Notes: a model not told the origin generated them from the letters alone. 64,000 nucleotides of DNA from Ophiura sarsii (GCA_035610835.1 CM069454.1:3473117-3537116), one strand, 5' to 3'; counted from the stretch's first letter, positions 46,806 through 57,475 are shown. Made by a program: numbers and translations.

Positions 46806-47576
46806 AAAACAAATATGCCTACAGAAACATGTGAAACATTATGGGCTGTAGTGTATACCCAAATCAGATGTCCCTTTTTGTATCAAATTGATTCTTACAA
46901 CATTAAGAACATTGCTTCCTCAAGAAGGTTTTGCATAAGAGTTGGGCATTTAAGCTTATTTAACTGTGATTTGAATGAAATTAAGTTTAAGCATTCATAT
47001 TTCAAAGACTCAAATTAGCTTGACTCAACTACCTAGATGCAAAGACTTGATTCGACTCAAAACACAACTGCTGAATGACTCAATTTATTAGACTTGACAA
47101 CAGTCTTGGCCCTTCTCAACACTCAACTTATTAGAATTGACTACTAGTCTGATATCAAGCCTGACTCACTCAAAAAATCAAGTTTTGTTATTACAAATAT
47201 GAAAGTGCAAGCACTGAAACCTTCACTACCTGCTTGGAATTCAACTGCCATTGTATTTGCAAATGGTCCTAGAAAGCAGTGCACCAGCTACTTTTATGTG
47301 ACTTTATCGTAACATAATTTGCCACATACCGTAGATAAAGCCTTACAACTACACTTGAAACCTTTGAATTTCTCAGTTACAAATGATATACAACTTGTTC
47401 GCAGTACCCTCAAAATAACTGATACATAATAGTCACTATCCTCGGACTCGATACAGAACAATATTGCTTCATGGTGACAATTTCACTCACAATAAGCTCA
47501 ATGACCTCAACATTAAAGTCAAAATCAATTATTGCCTTAGAGAGAAATGCATACATTGATACTCACTCCATCTAAG
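46806..47576. other. Intron sequence, nothing recognised
   Basis: Part of the last tetraspanin intron. Several imperfect 'gactcaa'-type words lie near 47,005-47,170. Confidence 0.4.
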
Positions 47577-47868
47577 GGATCTCTCTGTTCGCAATCCTGG
47601 GGGTATTTCTTCAGGGCACTCTAAGTGATCTCTCTGTTTGCAATCCTGGGGGTATTTCTTCAGGGCACTCTAAGTGATCTCTCTGTTCGCAATCCTGGGG
47701 GTATTTCTTCAGGGCACTCTAAGTGATCTCTCTGTTCGCAATCCTGGGGGTATTTCTTCAGGGCACTCTAAGTGATCTCTCTGTTCGCAATCCTGGGGGT
47801 ATTTCTTCAGGGCACTCTAAGTGATCTCTCTGTTCGCAATCCTGGGGATATTTCTTCAGGGCACTTTC
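47577..47868 (-). repeat. 49-bp minisatellite, six copies, inside an exon-like open stretch
   Basis: Each copy contains 'ctctctgttcgcaatcctgg' and 'tatttcttcagggcactcta'. Copies are nearly identical. On the minus strand the outer flanks read as one open stretch if the repeat is collapsed to a single unit: 'ELHDINDVEEEWQKESALK' then 'KYPQDCEQRDPLDG', preceded by 'ggatttacttag' and followed by a strong donor 'gtgagt' (47,566-47,571). With six copies the frame is broken, because 245 extra bases are not a multiple of three. Whether an exon ever existed here is uncertain. Confidence 0.85.
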
Positions 47869-47967
47869 CTTTTGCCATTCCTCTTCTACATCATTGATAT
47901 CATGCAATTCACTAAGTAAATCCTAATTCCTTATTTTTCACTAACATACTAGTAGACTTTGATAACA

Positions 47968-48482
47968 ATTTTCGTTAGAAAATTCCAATTAGGAAACTTA
48001 CTTTTTCCATACGGGTTTCGACAACACATCGGTTGTCTTCCTCAGTGGATTGTGTTTGATCCAGAGCTAGTGTTTCTAGTCTGTTTATTGATGACGTCAT
48101 CGGATGATGACGCCCTCTGGATCACTGAGTCGTAAAGATGACTGAGTTGGTAAGCCCCCTCGTCGCCATTCATTAGGTGCTTATGTTGGTCTACGCCTCC
48201 TTTTCTACGAATCCAAATTGATTCGCGTATCCATCTAGTATTTCTAGTTTCATCTCTGGCAATAATCTTTGAGTCATCCCATTTTATGACGTGGTTTTCT
48301 TTCAGTCATCTTTACGACTCAGTGATCCAGAGGGCGTCATCATCCGATGACGTCATCAATAAACAGACTAGAAACACTAGCTCTGGATCAAACACAATCC
48401 ACTGAGGAAGACAACCGATGTGTTGTCGAAACCCGTATGGAAAAAGTAAGTTTCCTAATTGGAATTTTCTAACGAAAATTAT
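47968..48482 (-). mobile_element. Penelope-like element 3' fragment with inverted duplicate terminus
   Basis: The minus strand from 48,302 reads 'ENHVIKWDDSKIIARDETRN', 'TRWIRESIWIRRKGG', 'MNGDEGAYQLSHLYDSVIQR' and then a stop near 48,050, the endonuclease C-terminus of a Penelope-like element. The last ~176 bp (47,968-48,144) is repeated as a near-perfect inverse at 48,303-48,482, giving a large palindrome around a ~158-bp spacer. Inverted or partial terminal repeats are a known Penelope feature. The RT domain is absent. Confidence 0.8.
48402..48431 (+). ncRNA. Hammerhead-like core in the Penelope terminus (candidate, also inverted at 48,016-48,045)
   Basis: CTGAGGA (48,402-48,408) fits the hammerhead consensus CUGANGA. 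It is followed by the 6-bp stem GACAAC/GTTGTC (48,410-48,415 and 48,422-48,427, loop CGATGT) and GAAA at 48,428-48,431. The inverted arm carries the same core on the minus strand, which is the sense strand of the element. A convincing stem III with a cleavage triplet is not seen after GAAA, so activity is doubtful. Confidence 0.35.
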
Positions 48483-48834
48483 TATCATGTTCTTCTGAAT
48501 TCCTGATGAAACTATTTCATCATATACTAGTAGACTGTATTTTGTATGCAATACACAATCAGTGTTGCCAACTGAAATATGTCCCAATCCATGACACAAG
48601 TGCCATTTAGGCAGCAGCCCATCATAAAAAGTAGCCAAATTCTGTGGCTTAGCCGCAAGATTGGCAACACTCTACATGATCAACGTACTATTTACTGAGA
48701 GACGCGTCGCTAAATGCTCCACATTTTGCAGAATTTGCTGTACAATCTAAAAGTGAATACCAGTTTTATACTATGTGTCTTCATGAAAGTGTATAAATGG
48801 CAGCAAACAATCTTTTTAAAGCCAGACACTGTGG
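48483..48834. other. Intron sequence, nothing recognised
   Basis: Words 'gtgttgccaactgaaat' and 'aagattggcaacactc' (48,563 and 48,657) form an imperfect inverted pair, perhaps a small MITE. Confidence 0.4.
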
Positions 48835-48905
48835 GGTTGCGGTCGTATCACTTGTCTGCTATGCAGAAATCCCAGGTTCAATCCCTGGCTCGGCCAAGTG
48901 CGAGT
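48835..48905 (+). repeat. tRNA-like / SINE-head remnant
   Basis: 'ggttcaatccctggc' is a good B-box and T-arm. The A-box region ('gtggggttgcggtcg') is poor and the acceptor ends do not pair, so this is at most a tRNA-derived remnant. Confidence 0.3.
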
Positions 48906-49266
48906 TTTTTGGTTCCACCATTCCCTGATTGTTTTGTGTAAGTAGTTTGAATATAAATGCATCCTGCCAGAGGTGTTAGATTATATTAATTGATTACTCA
49001 ACTGAAACCCTCTTGTAATCAGGCCTTCATGGCACACCAAGTTTTGAATAAGCTTATTATGTATTCATACCCTTATGAATATGCATGTCAGGTGAGTTCC
49101 AATCAGATTCCAGCAAGTAATTTGTGAATATGTGTTGCGAGCGCAATCATTGAAAAACCACCATGACAGCTACGAGAACCTTATTTGGCCTATATACGCA
49201 TTTTATGTACAAATATTCAACATTACATGCCTCAATGACTTCCGCGTAGTGTGTGTTTTGCCATAA

Positions 49267-49542
49267 GGCGACGGAAAAAACACACCCTGTTTTACGGGCG
49301 GACGGACTTGTCAAGTAGGGTTGATCGGTAGTTTTTTTTAATTTTAAAAATATTTTTTACCTAAAATGTCACCAAAATCTGCAAAAATCAGGAATTTTTA
49401 AAAAGAATTGTGAAAAAGAAGAAAAAAATCGGCCAAAAAAACGGCTGATTTTATATGGTTTGAGAAAAAATGTTTACTAATAAAATACGCAAAAGTGGGT
49501 CGGTCTGGCAGGCCCGTAAAACAGGGTGTTTTTTTTTCTCAC
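49267..49542. mobile_element. Harbinger-like repeat (GGCGACGGAAAAAACACACCC)
   Basis: The left 'ggcgacggaaaaaacacacc' and 'tgttttacgggcggacgg' are mirrored by the right 'gcccgtaaaacagggtgttt' and 'tttctcac'. TAA lies at both edges. The interior is A-rich. It is related to the fragment at 18.7 kb. Confidence 0.6.
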
Positions 49543-50399
49543 ATAACGTCCAAGCCAAGCTTGAACGTTTAATTTACTCGCGTGTTGCATGATAACCCAC
49601 TGGTGATTGGTTGGCAAAAACAGATCCTTAGCAATTTACAAACATATATTATTTGAATTATGTTATGATTGATTTATTGGGTTCTGTGGACATTTCTTAA
49701 TATTTTAACTTCAGGCTTCAGAATATCCCATAGGGCTATGCCCCTCTAGGTCATGATTTACTGAGTATTACATCGGCTAGTCCACCAATTACTTCTAACT
49801 GGTATCCATAGTAATTTGCTTTTGTGGGGATGACCCAATGTTATCACATGGTGTTTAGTATTCTAAACGAAGAAGCATCGTAAATACAGTCATATTTCAA
49901 AATGTGAGTTAATTTGCTCCAGTGGTTTTTTTTTAATGATAGATGCAAAAATACACATCATGTTTGCCTGTTGAACAGTACATACACTTCTAATGAGGTT
50001 AACCACTTTCAGAGGTTATTCTCCACTTTTCACTTATAGCATCTGAAGGAAACCTCTCGCAGGCTTTACATTTTGCAGGGGTAGTGGGAAAAATAATATG
50101 GGCTTTCTTTTGATACCAAAATCTCAATTTTGATAATTTTTGGGGTCATCCACCTTTAATCCATTATAAATCGATGCACCTCAGGGATTCTACATCGTAG
50201 ATGAAAGGAAATAATTGATTGCCGACAATTTGGAACCCGGTTGTGTATTTTAACAGAATAAATTGTATTAAAAACTGGAAACCATCGTTGTTGATGTCAC
50301 AGCACCAGGCTGCTGTTAGAGGGTTTCAATAGTAATAGGAGAGGAAATTTGAATCGCAAAATAGGAGCCTCCTATATATGGGCATATGTTTGTTTGTTT
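49543..50399. other. Intron sequence, nothing recognised
   Basis: No gene or clear repeat. Confidence 0.4.
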
Positions 50400-50745
50400 A
50401 ATCTTTCTTTATTGAGGGTAAACAGCTTCAGTGTCAAGCACTGCTTTCCAAGCAGGCCCTCATCATACAGAAAATAATACAATATTTACAAAGATATGTT
50501 CAACTATTTACACATAATACATGAATCAAACAGAAATAGCAAAATAATATAATTAAGAAGTACTTTGCACACAATTAGAGTCCGTTAATCTTAGACTTAA
50601 ATTGGTGCACGGTCATGTTCTCCAGTTCAATTCTGACTGCTGCTGGTAGGCTATTCCAGGCATATGCTGCCCTAACATGAAATGTGCGCAAGCCTGAATT
50701 GGATTTAAATTTTGGCACATGGGCACGTTAGTATGCATGATGTGA
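50400..50745 (-). pseudogene. LINE 3'-end fragment (reverse transcriptase C-terminus)
   Basis: The minus strand reads 'VPKFKSNSGLRTFHVRAAY', 'AWNSLPAAVRIELENMTVHQ', 'FKSKINGL' and stop (50,575-50,577), then a 3' UTR with 'gctttccaagcaggccc' and 'tttctttattgagggtaaa' in plus orientation. Same family as 46,195-46,805 but better preserved. It is a 5'-truncated insertion in a tetraspanin intron. Confidence 0.8.
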
Positions 50746-51433
50746 CTCTTAAGATGAGGGTGCTATCTTGTCAACGCCTATGATTGACACAGCTTGCAAG
50801 CTAATTGAGACGCGCGATGTGACTCTTGATATGAGGGCCGTAGCACACTAGAAGCTTCGTTTTGGCTAAGGACAATCAAGCGTTTAGTGACACGGGCCTG
50901 TGCATCTCCACTTTGACTAGTCAATGACATATGTGACGTGATCAAGCGAAATGAGACACATGCCGGCAGTTTTCAACATTGATATTTGAAAAATGCTACA
51001 TTATGGTCCAAATCCCTCTAAATTCGAACTTCTAGTCTTTAAGATACAAACAATTTATCAACTGAGAAAACAATGTAAAACATAAGAATTTGTCACTTCT
51101 TTTTACAAATAACTCAAAATCAATATTTCCGACATGCGACTCATTCCACTTGATCACGTCACATATTATATTAGTCCATGTGAAATGAACTTTCATAAGA
51201 AAAAAGAAAGTACAGTGAACGAAAGACACAATTGCATGTTGATGATCAACTTGGACGAACTTGCTCATTGTTTCTAATAATAAGACAAAAACCAAGTTTG
51301 TTTCTGCTATCTGAGGTCAAAATCTAAAAATGCCACACAATATTGTTCTTGTTCATTTTTATTTACAAAATAATCCTCTTTTTTTTAATCTTTTTTTAAT
51401 TTGTTTTCTCAATATATATGTTTTCTCAATATA
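50746..51433. other. Intron sequence, nothing recognised
   Basis: No gene. The 87-codon minus-strand frame at 51,032-51,295 has no motif. Confidence 0.4.
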
Positions 51434-51435
51434 TA

Positions 51436-51656
51436 CACTGAGCCAAAAAAGAAACTTATAAAAAAAAAGAAACTTATAAAATTTTAACAGATCACCAAAT
51501 AAAATTCTGTGCATGAAAATGTACCAAATTTGGATACGATATTACTGCAAATATTGTATCCAAATTTGGTACATTTTCATGCACAGAATTTTATTTGGTG
51601 ATCTGTTAAAATTTTATAAGTTTCTTTTTTTTATAAGTTTCTTTTTTGGCTCAGTG
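51436..51656. mobile_element. TA-flanked palindromic MITE (CACTGAGCCAAAAAAGAAAC)
   Basis: The 221-bp element is almost entirely two perfect arms of about 100 bp around a ~20-nt loop. The ends are 'cactgagccaaaaaagaaac' and its exact inverse, with TA on both sides. The lack of arm divergence implies recent formation or amplification. The TA target indicates Tc1/mariner-like mobilisation. It lies about 130 bp downstream (on the gene strand) of the TM4 exon at 51,786-51,869. Confidence 0.9.
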
Positions 51657-51785
51657 TATATGAACAAATATTTAAAAAGACACCATGGAAACTTGTTAAT
51701 AATAAATGGTCATTTTAAGAGCTTTGTACCACAGTGAGCTGAAACCACACTTCTTTGTCTCATGTTGGTGTGAAATATTTCTTAC

Positions 51786-51869
51786 CTGAAAGAATGCAAA
51801 TCCAAAAGCACATGCTGCGATGATTAAAAATTTACTTTCGAGGAAATCAATAACTTTATCGTAGCAACC
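51786..51869 (-). CDS. Tetraspanin exon, end of large loop and start of TM4
   Basis: An 84-nt exon after acceptor 'ctttgtttcag' and before donor 'gtaagaaat'. It encodes 'GCYDKVIDFLESKFLI' and 'IAACAFGFAFFQ'. The opening GC is the last conserved large-loop cysteine of tetraspanins, and the hydrophobic stretch enters TM4. No array is attached to this exon. Confidence 0.93.
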
Positions 51870-53150
51870 CTGAAACAAAGAACAATCAAACCAAAAATTA
51901 GCATTGTTTGGGCTATATTAAAAAAAATCATTTGTCTCAAAGCTCCCGCGCGCTTTAGTTAATTAAAAAATCCCAACATTTTACCGATTTTCATTGATCA
52001 AATCCCAAAATTTCACAGATTTTCATTGATCACATACATCACTTTTACAAGGATTTCAATATTTTATATTTATATTTATTTATAAAAAAAATCGCATTCC
52101 GCATTAGGTTTTGAAAAACTGAAGAGCTTTGAGACAATTTTTTTCTTCAATATAGCCTAATGTCAACATGGCAGTTTAGTTTTAATATAATCAAAACAAA
52201 CAATTATCGATCATTTCATACCATTCCCTCACATACAATGCAACTTCAAAATGTACATGCAGTGTTGTGTTGTGCGCCTGTTGTTATGGAATGCGGTGCA
52301 TCGCAAGATCGCTTTCAACATTTTAATGAATGCGAGCCGTCCGGATCAACAATTATTTGTTTTTGATTATAGTAGTTCCTTAAAATGTCACTGTAACTAT
52401 GGCCCAGTAGAAATCGTCGCTGTTCTGACATAACGACACATCACTTTACTTAATTCTGTTGTGATGTGTCGTTATGTCAGAACAGCGACGAAATGTATCA
52501 AATTTGTATTTACAATACTATCCAAATCTAACAGAGCTAGTTTTTTTTCTATTTAAACTTAAATACGCATCGACGTCACTCCTGTCATACATTAATTACT
52601 CTTATCTCCAGTGGAAATAAAGCTGGAAACATAAACAAAATTATAGCTGAAAACTGGTATGAATTATAGTTAGCACTGAATACATGTACTTCCAAGTTAT
52701 GCTGTATGCTGTAGCTATTAGTCCAAGCTACCAATTTCACAGCACTAGTATTATACAAATACTACATGGTTAGAGGGGAAATAGTGCAATCTATTTCCGA
52801 ACCTGGAGGGTGAGGGGTGGTAGGCCTGTAGCCAGTACCGAGGGGAAATAGTGTGCCCTATTTCCCCGATCATACCATGTAGTATTTGCTTTATTACACC
52901 TCACTGTGACTCTGGGGATGAGGTTGTAGGGAAGTAGCCAAAACTACCACACTGGAAATAGCTCAATTTCTTCAATAGCTCCATTTATTATCACTGTGGC
53001 CAGCTCAATTGACCAATGAAATTGCAGTATTTATGCCTATTATCTCATGAATATTTATGAGGTGTAATAATCTAGATTATCTTGCATTGAGATTTGAACT
53101 TGAGCAATTAAGAAGGGGCTATTTATTTCCTTTGTCTTCAGAATATCATA
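51870..53150. other. Intron with a perfect 30-bp hairpin and a weaker fold-back
   Basis: 52,415-52,444 and 52,461-52,490 are perfect inverses with a 16-nt loop. A looser inverted pair ('caaatactacatgg' / 'ccatgtagtatttg') lies at about 52,756 and 52,875, enclosing repeated 'gaggggaaatag' words. No gene. Confidence 0.6.
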
Positions 53151-53511
53151 CTTGGTGGGTATTTCCCCTTGATCAGTTTAATGGTTATGACCTGGCAGTG
53201 AGGTGCCAGCTGTTTCATAAGACTGACCAAGTTCCATCCATATCAGCTACCGGGGGAGGGGGGGCACTCATCAAACTTGGTGGGTATTTCCCCTTGATCT
53301 GTTTAATGGTTATGACCTGGCAGTGAGGTGCCAGCTGTTTCATAAGACTGACCAAGTTCCATCCATATCAGCTACCGGGGGAGGGGGGGGGGGGGGCACT
53401 CATCAAACTTGGTGGGTATTTCCCCTTGATCTGTTTAATGGTTATGACCTGGCAGTGAGGTGCCAGCTGTTTCATAAGACTGACCAAGTTCCATCCATAT
53501 CAGCTACCGGG

Positions 53512-53547
<36 letters not shown>

Positions 53548-53812
53548 TCATCAAACTTGGTGGGTATTTCCCCTTGATCTGTTTAATGGTTATGACCTGG
53601 CAGTGAGGTGCCAGCTGTTTCATAAGACTGACCAAGTTCCATCCATATCAGCTACCGGGGGAGGGGGGGGGGGGGCACTCATCAAACTTGGTGGGTATTT
53701 CCCCTTGATCTGTTTAATGGTTATGACCTGGCAGTGAGGTGCCAGCTGTTTCATAAGACTGACCAATCTCCATCCATATCAGCTACCAGGGGAGGGGGCA
53801 CTCAACTTATTT
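53151..53812 (+). repeat. Minisatellite, five copies of 125-148 bp with variable poly-G
   Basis: Copies begin 'cttggtgggtatttcccctt' at 53,151, 53,276, 53,408, 53,556 and 53,687. The non-G part is almost invariant. Length differences come from the G run after 'cagctaccgggggag', which ranges from about 7 to about 28 G. Apparent glycine-rich open frames here are artefacts. Confidence 0.95.
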
Positions 53813-53934
53813 GTTGGTAGGGGTGTGCCATCTAGGGTCTTCAGGCTTTGGTATGCAAATGTTCATGATAATGAAAATTCAATAAAGCTGATGCAGGCTC
53901 AAAAGGGGTCATAAGAGTGAGTAGAAGAAGGTAA

Positions 53935-54250
53935 GGCCAAAAAAAGCAGGTAATGTTGTCCTCCACCGCTTTCAGAGAGAAGGGGCAGGCGGGCGGGCGG
54001 ATTTAAAAAAAAAAAAACTTTTACCAGCAGAAGCTCAAAGTTCAGCAAACAAGAAGTTGAAATCACTCTTATAGTCGCACATATATGTTATCAACACTTA
54101 ATTTAATATTCAATGCCATTTAAACTATTAAAAAAAAATCTGAAAAAAAAACCTGAAATAAAAACTGAAATAAAAAATCTGAAAAAATCTGAAAAAAACA
54201 AAAAAAATCTGAAAAAAACCCCAACCAAAAACGGAGCTGCCCTAAATCTG
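53935..54250. mobile_element. PIF/Harbinger-like repeat, left part
   Basis: Starts after TAA with 'ggccaaaaaaagcaggtaat' and 'gttgtcctccac', as in the element at 56,444-56,776. It runs through A-rich sequence to 'gccctaaatctgac', and the right arm is missing. Confidence 0.6.
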
Positions 54251-54569
54251 ACATAATTATGCCCTAAGGGCATAAACTAACCTTCATAACCCTGAAAATG
54301 GACCACATAGTCAGTGGTTGACAACATTTCAGATGATTTATTACCGGCAAAATGTCAAAATCACCGGTCCAAAAGTGTTAAGTGATGGGAACATAATGAC
54401 TGAATTTTAAGTTGTGGACCCATGGGGTAATCATATCTACAGTAAGAATATGACCGCTGGTCCTTCAGGCCCCCCTTCAGGTCACATCTATCTTCACTCG
54501 GTCTGGCTTGGCAAATGGTAGCACAGAATATAGTGTTACACAACAAGATAAATTATATTGTACACATAC

Positions 54570-54764
54570 CTCATCAAATACTTGTAGGGTACCGTCAGGT
54601 GCACGTATCGCAATCGCCTCATTTTTCGCTGTTTCACAGGCGTTCTCGTTGGTAGCCTCGTTGCAACAGCTCACAGGTACAACAAACTTGCTGTGGTCCT
54701 GGGACCAGGTTGTGTTGGGGAGATCATGCCAGTCGCCAAAGTCGTTAGCACCGCAGCAATGAAG
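54570..54764 (-). CDS. Tetraspanin exon, main part of the large extracellular loop
   Basis: A 195-nt exon after acceptor 'catttgttctag' and before donor 'gtatgtgta'. It opens 'LHCCGANDFGDW', the CCG motif that defines tetraspanins, and contains 'VVPVSCCNEATNENAC', a PxSC-type motif plus another cysteine. With the GC of the next exon this makes six loop cysteines, hence probably three disulfides. 'NTT' is an N-glycosylation sequon. It ends 'APDGTLQVFDE'. Confidence 0.95.
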
Positions 54765-56443
54765 CTAGAACAAATGTATAAGAGAAAAGTTGGTTGAAGG
54801 CCAGGCCAAAAATACCTGTTCTCCAGGCAAAAGGACCTCTAGGTATTAGGGTCGGTCGGTCGAGCATTCTCGTGAAAATTTTAATTTGATAAAACAAATC
54901 CAAAATACTGAAAAAGAAACCAAAATTGGAACCCTCAGAATTATTTTTTCAATGTGGAAAATTGACCAAAATATTCCCCCCCCCCCGGATTTGAACCACG
55001 GACCTCCAGCACCAAAGCCCATCTCCATTCCACTAAGTACAAATCAGGTATTGTTGGAAAGAGGAACACATAAGCTTTTCATTGATATGAAACACGTTAT
55101 GAATATTTAATGAAATATATGACAATCAGCGATTGAAAAATAATTCCAAACTTTTTTAAGCAGTTTATATGAATGTTTAGTGCCATGTTTTCCACAGTAA
55201 TAATGAATTTGTCAGATTAGAGATTGCGGTGAGGTGATGATATGCCATTATAAATCAAATGGCTCTATTTTCCAGTCTGCAAATGGAATTTTTTGTTGTT
55301 GCTATTTGTTTATACAGCAATTTCTTTTCTTCTTTTTTTCATTCCAAATTTTTAAAATTTTATTTTTCATTCCAAAATTTTGTGATTTTCATCTTATTAA
55401 TGGAAATTGGTCATCACAGTGCTACAGTTTACTGATAATAATACAATACAAGCCTGGCTATATAGTCCTTTAGTACCGACCAATACAACGTGCATATAGC
55501 ATGAATGGCACGCACCCGGAAATCTGGCACCATTGAATTAAGTCGCTTGAGCAGAATATTGGAATGGCAAAAGGTCAGGCATTTCATTACTTGTGTTTCA
55601 CAAGCATTAACAATAAAGTGAAAGTGAAAACAGCTTATTTAAGATTGATTTATAGCACAGCTTATCTCCCGATTTGATCTAGTTGCATGACAATTTATAG
55701 TTTGGGATATTTTGTGTATGTTTTGGGATATTTTGTGTATGTTTTGTGATTTTTTTTTCTGTGACCCATGATTCCTTTCTGGGAGTGCTGTTCCCGCATA
55801 TTTCGTAGGCCCTGGTTGAGATTGAAACCTGACTTTTCATATTAGAGAACTGAACAGGCCAAACCTAACCAAAAAGGCTAACCAAAAGGGAACACATACA
55901 CACCCCCATATGACATGATGGCAATATCCCCTCCGCCTTTTTAAGCCAGGAGAACACGGCTGTTTGATCCCACACCGTAACTTGCTGGCCCGGTTCTGGT
56001 TTAAACTGATTCAAGTACCTGAATATACTGGCCATCTTTTGTAGAAATTTCAGAACATTTGTTGGTGCCATTTCTGAGAAATAGAGCTTTGAATATTATT
56101 ATTTACTATAATAGCGCCCTCATCGGCCATGTTTCCAATAGAGTTACATGTAAAATGTGTGTTAAGTAGAAAATGCTGATGATTTAAAAAGGGCTCAAAC
56201 AATTTTCTTAAAATTTTCACAGTATACTCGTATTCATTAGCGCTACCTAAATCAAGTCAAACCATAACGGGGCCACGTTGTAATCTTTTTTTATTCCATA
56301 ATTTTAATTATAAATCGGGCAGTCAAACAGCCGTGAGAATGGGTCGGTCGGGCCTGTAGAACAGGATGGTTTCTTTGGTCACCTTACTTTCTTCTTTTTT
56401 CTGCTGATATCTCGGATATATCGACATGTTGGGATATGCCTTA
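54765..56443. other. Intron with worn repeat fragments
   Basis: About 54,800-54,970 ('ggccaggccaaaaatacctg', 'gggtcggtcggtcg', C run) and about 56,330-56,390 resemble Harbinger-like repeat pieces. A 21-bp tandem pair ('tttgggatattttgtgtatg') lies at about 55,702-55,745. No gene. Confidence 0.45.
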
Positions 56444-56776
56444 GGCCAAATTTTTTGTTTGTTATGTTGTCCTCCACAACTTTCAGAGAGGAGGGGCGGG
56501 CAGGCGGATTCTTTTTTAAAATCACTTTTTATTTTTAAATTTTATTTTACCAGCGGAAGCACAAAGTTCAGCCAACAAGAAGTTGAAATCACTCTAAGAG
56601 TCGCACATATGTTATAAACAGTTTATTTAATATTCAATGCCATTAAAACTGTTTTTTTAAAAAATCTGATTTTTTTTTATTTTAAAAATCTGAAAAAAAA
56701 AAAAAAAAAATCTGAGCGGCCCTAAATCTGACGAGCGGGCAGTCGAGGACAACATAACAAAAAAATGTTTTTGGCC
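56444..56776. mobile_element. PIF/Harbinger-like MITE, TSD TTA
   Basis: 'ggccaaattttttgtttgtt' and 'atgttgtcctcca' at the left; 'cgaggacaacataac', an A run and 'gtttttggcc' at the right. TTA on both sides (56,441-56,443 and 56,777-56,779). Confidence 0.8.
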
Positions 56777-56879
56777 TTATGTTGACATTTACGTCGACAT
56801 TAAGCATGACCATGGCCTTAGTGTATTAAGGTTACATTTTTTATTTTAATATGAAGAAATTTGTTGGCCCTTTTTAAAC

Positions 56880-57247
56880 ACAGTGTTTTTTGGCTGTTTG
56901 GGATTTTCACTGCCTTTGTTACTCAATGATAGCAGACTCAAGAACAGTTTGACCTTTGACCTACCTCTTTCTGCAAGTTATCCAAGATGAATTGGGATGT
57001 TGACTTCTGCCTTGGTACTCAGTTGTAGCTGACTCAAGACCAGATTGACCTTTGACCTACCTCTTTTTGCAAGTTATCCAAAGATGAATCGGGATGTTCA
57101 CTTCTGCCTTGGTACTCGGTTATAGCTGACTCAAGACCTGATTGACATTTGACCTACCTCTTTCTGCAAGTTATGAATCGGGATGTTCACTTCTGCCTTC
57201 AAACTTGGTTATAGCGGACTCAAGACCAGATTGACCTTTTGACCTAC
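56880..57247 (-). repeat. Tandem copies of the large-loop exon 3' end with its splice donor
   Basis: The unit (~97 bp) is the last ~88 nt of the exon at 57,248-57,346 plus donor GAG|gtaggt and a few intron bases. In addition to the true donor (intron start 57,247), copies present 'gaggtaggtc' with intron starts at 57,157, 57,060 and 56,964, and a decayed partial copy lies at about 56,890-56,950. One copy has lost about 11 exon bases. The junction shares 'aatctgg' with the exon. None of the copies has an acceptor, so they are donor decoys. Confidence 0.92.
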
Positions 57248-57346
57248 CTCTTTCTGCAAATTATCCAGAGATGAATCGGGATGTTCGGGTCTGCCTTGGT
57301 ACTCGGTTATAGCGGACTCAAGACCAGATTCAAAATCTTGTTTCAG
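57248..57346 (-). CDS. Tetraspanin exon, first part of the large extracellular loop
   Basis: A 99-nt exon after acceptor 'ctttactatttcag' and before donor 'gtaggtcaa'. It encodes 'LKQDFESGLESAITEYQG' and 'RPEHPDSSLDNLQKE', the charged helix before the CCG motif. Its 33-codon length fits what I recall of the vertebrate TSPAN6/7 exon pattern. Its 3' part is repeated downstream (56,880-57,247). Confidence 0.92.
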
Positions 57347-57475
57347 CTGAAATAGTAAAGACAATAATTGAAAATTAACCAAGGCCATTATCTATTCAGG
57401 TATTCCCTGTAATTCTCAAACATGAAGAATTATAATTTGCTTCATTTTTAAAGATTTCAGCTCTTCACTTCAGTT

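Noticed and set aside
47577..47868. CRISPR-like array (regular 49-bp spacing)
   Set aside because: There are no variable spacers; the whole unit is repeated. The surrounding DNA is an animal intron.
48835..48905. Functional tRNA gene
   Set aside because: Only the B-box and T-arm are good; the A-box is poor and the acceptor ends do not pair.
53057..53577. Glycine-rich frames in the 53-kb minisatellite
   Set aside because: They are produced by poly-G runs and the repeat unit, with the frame changing between copies.
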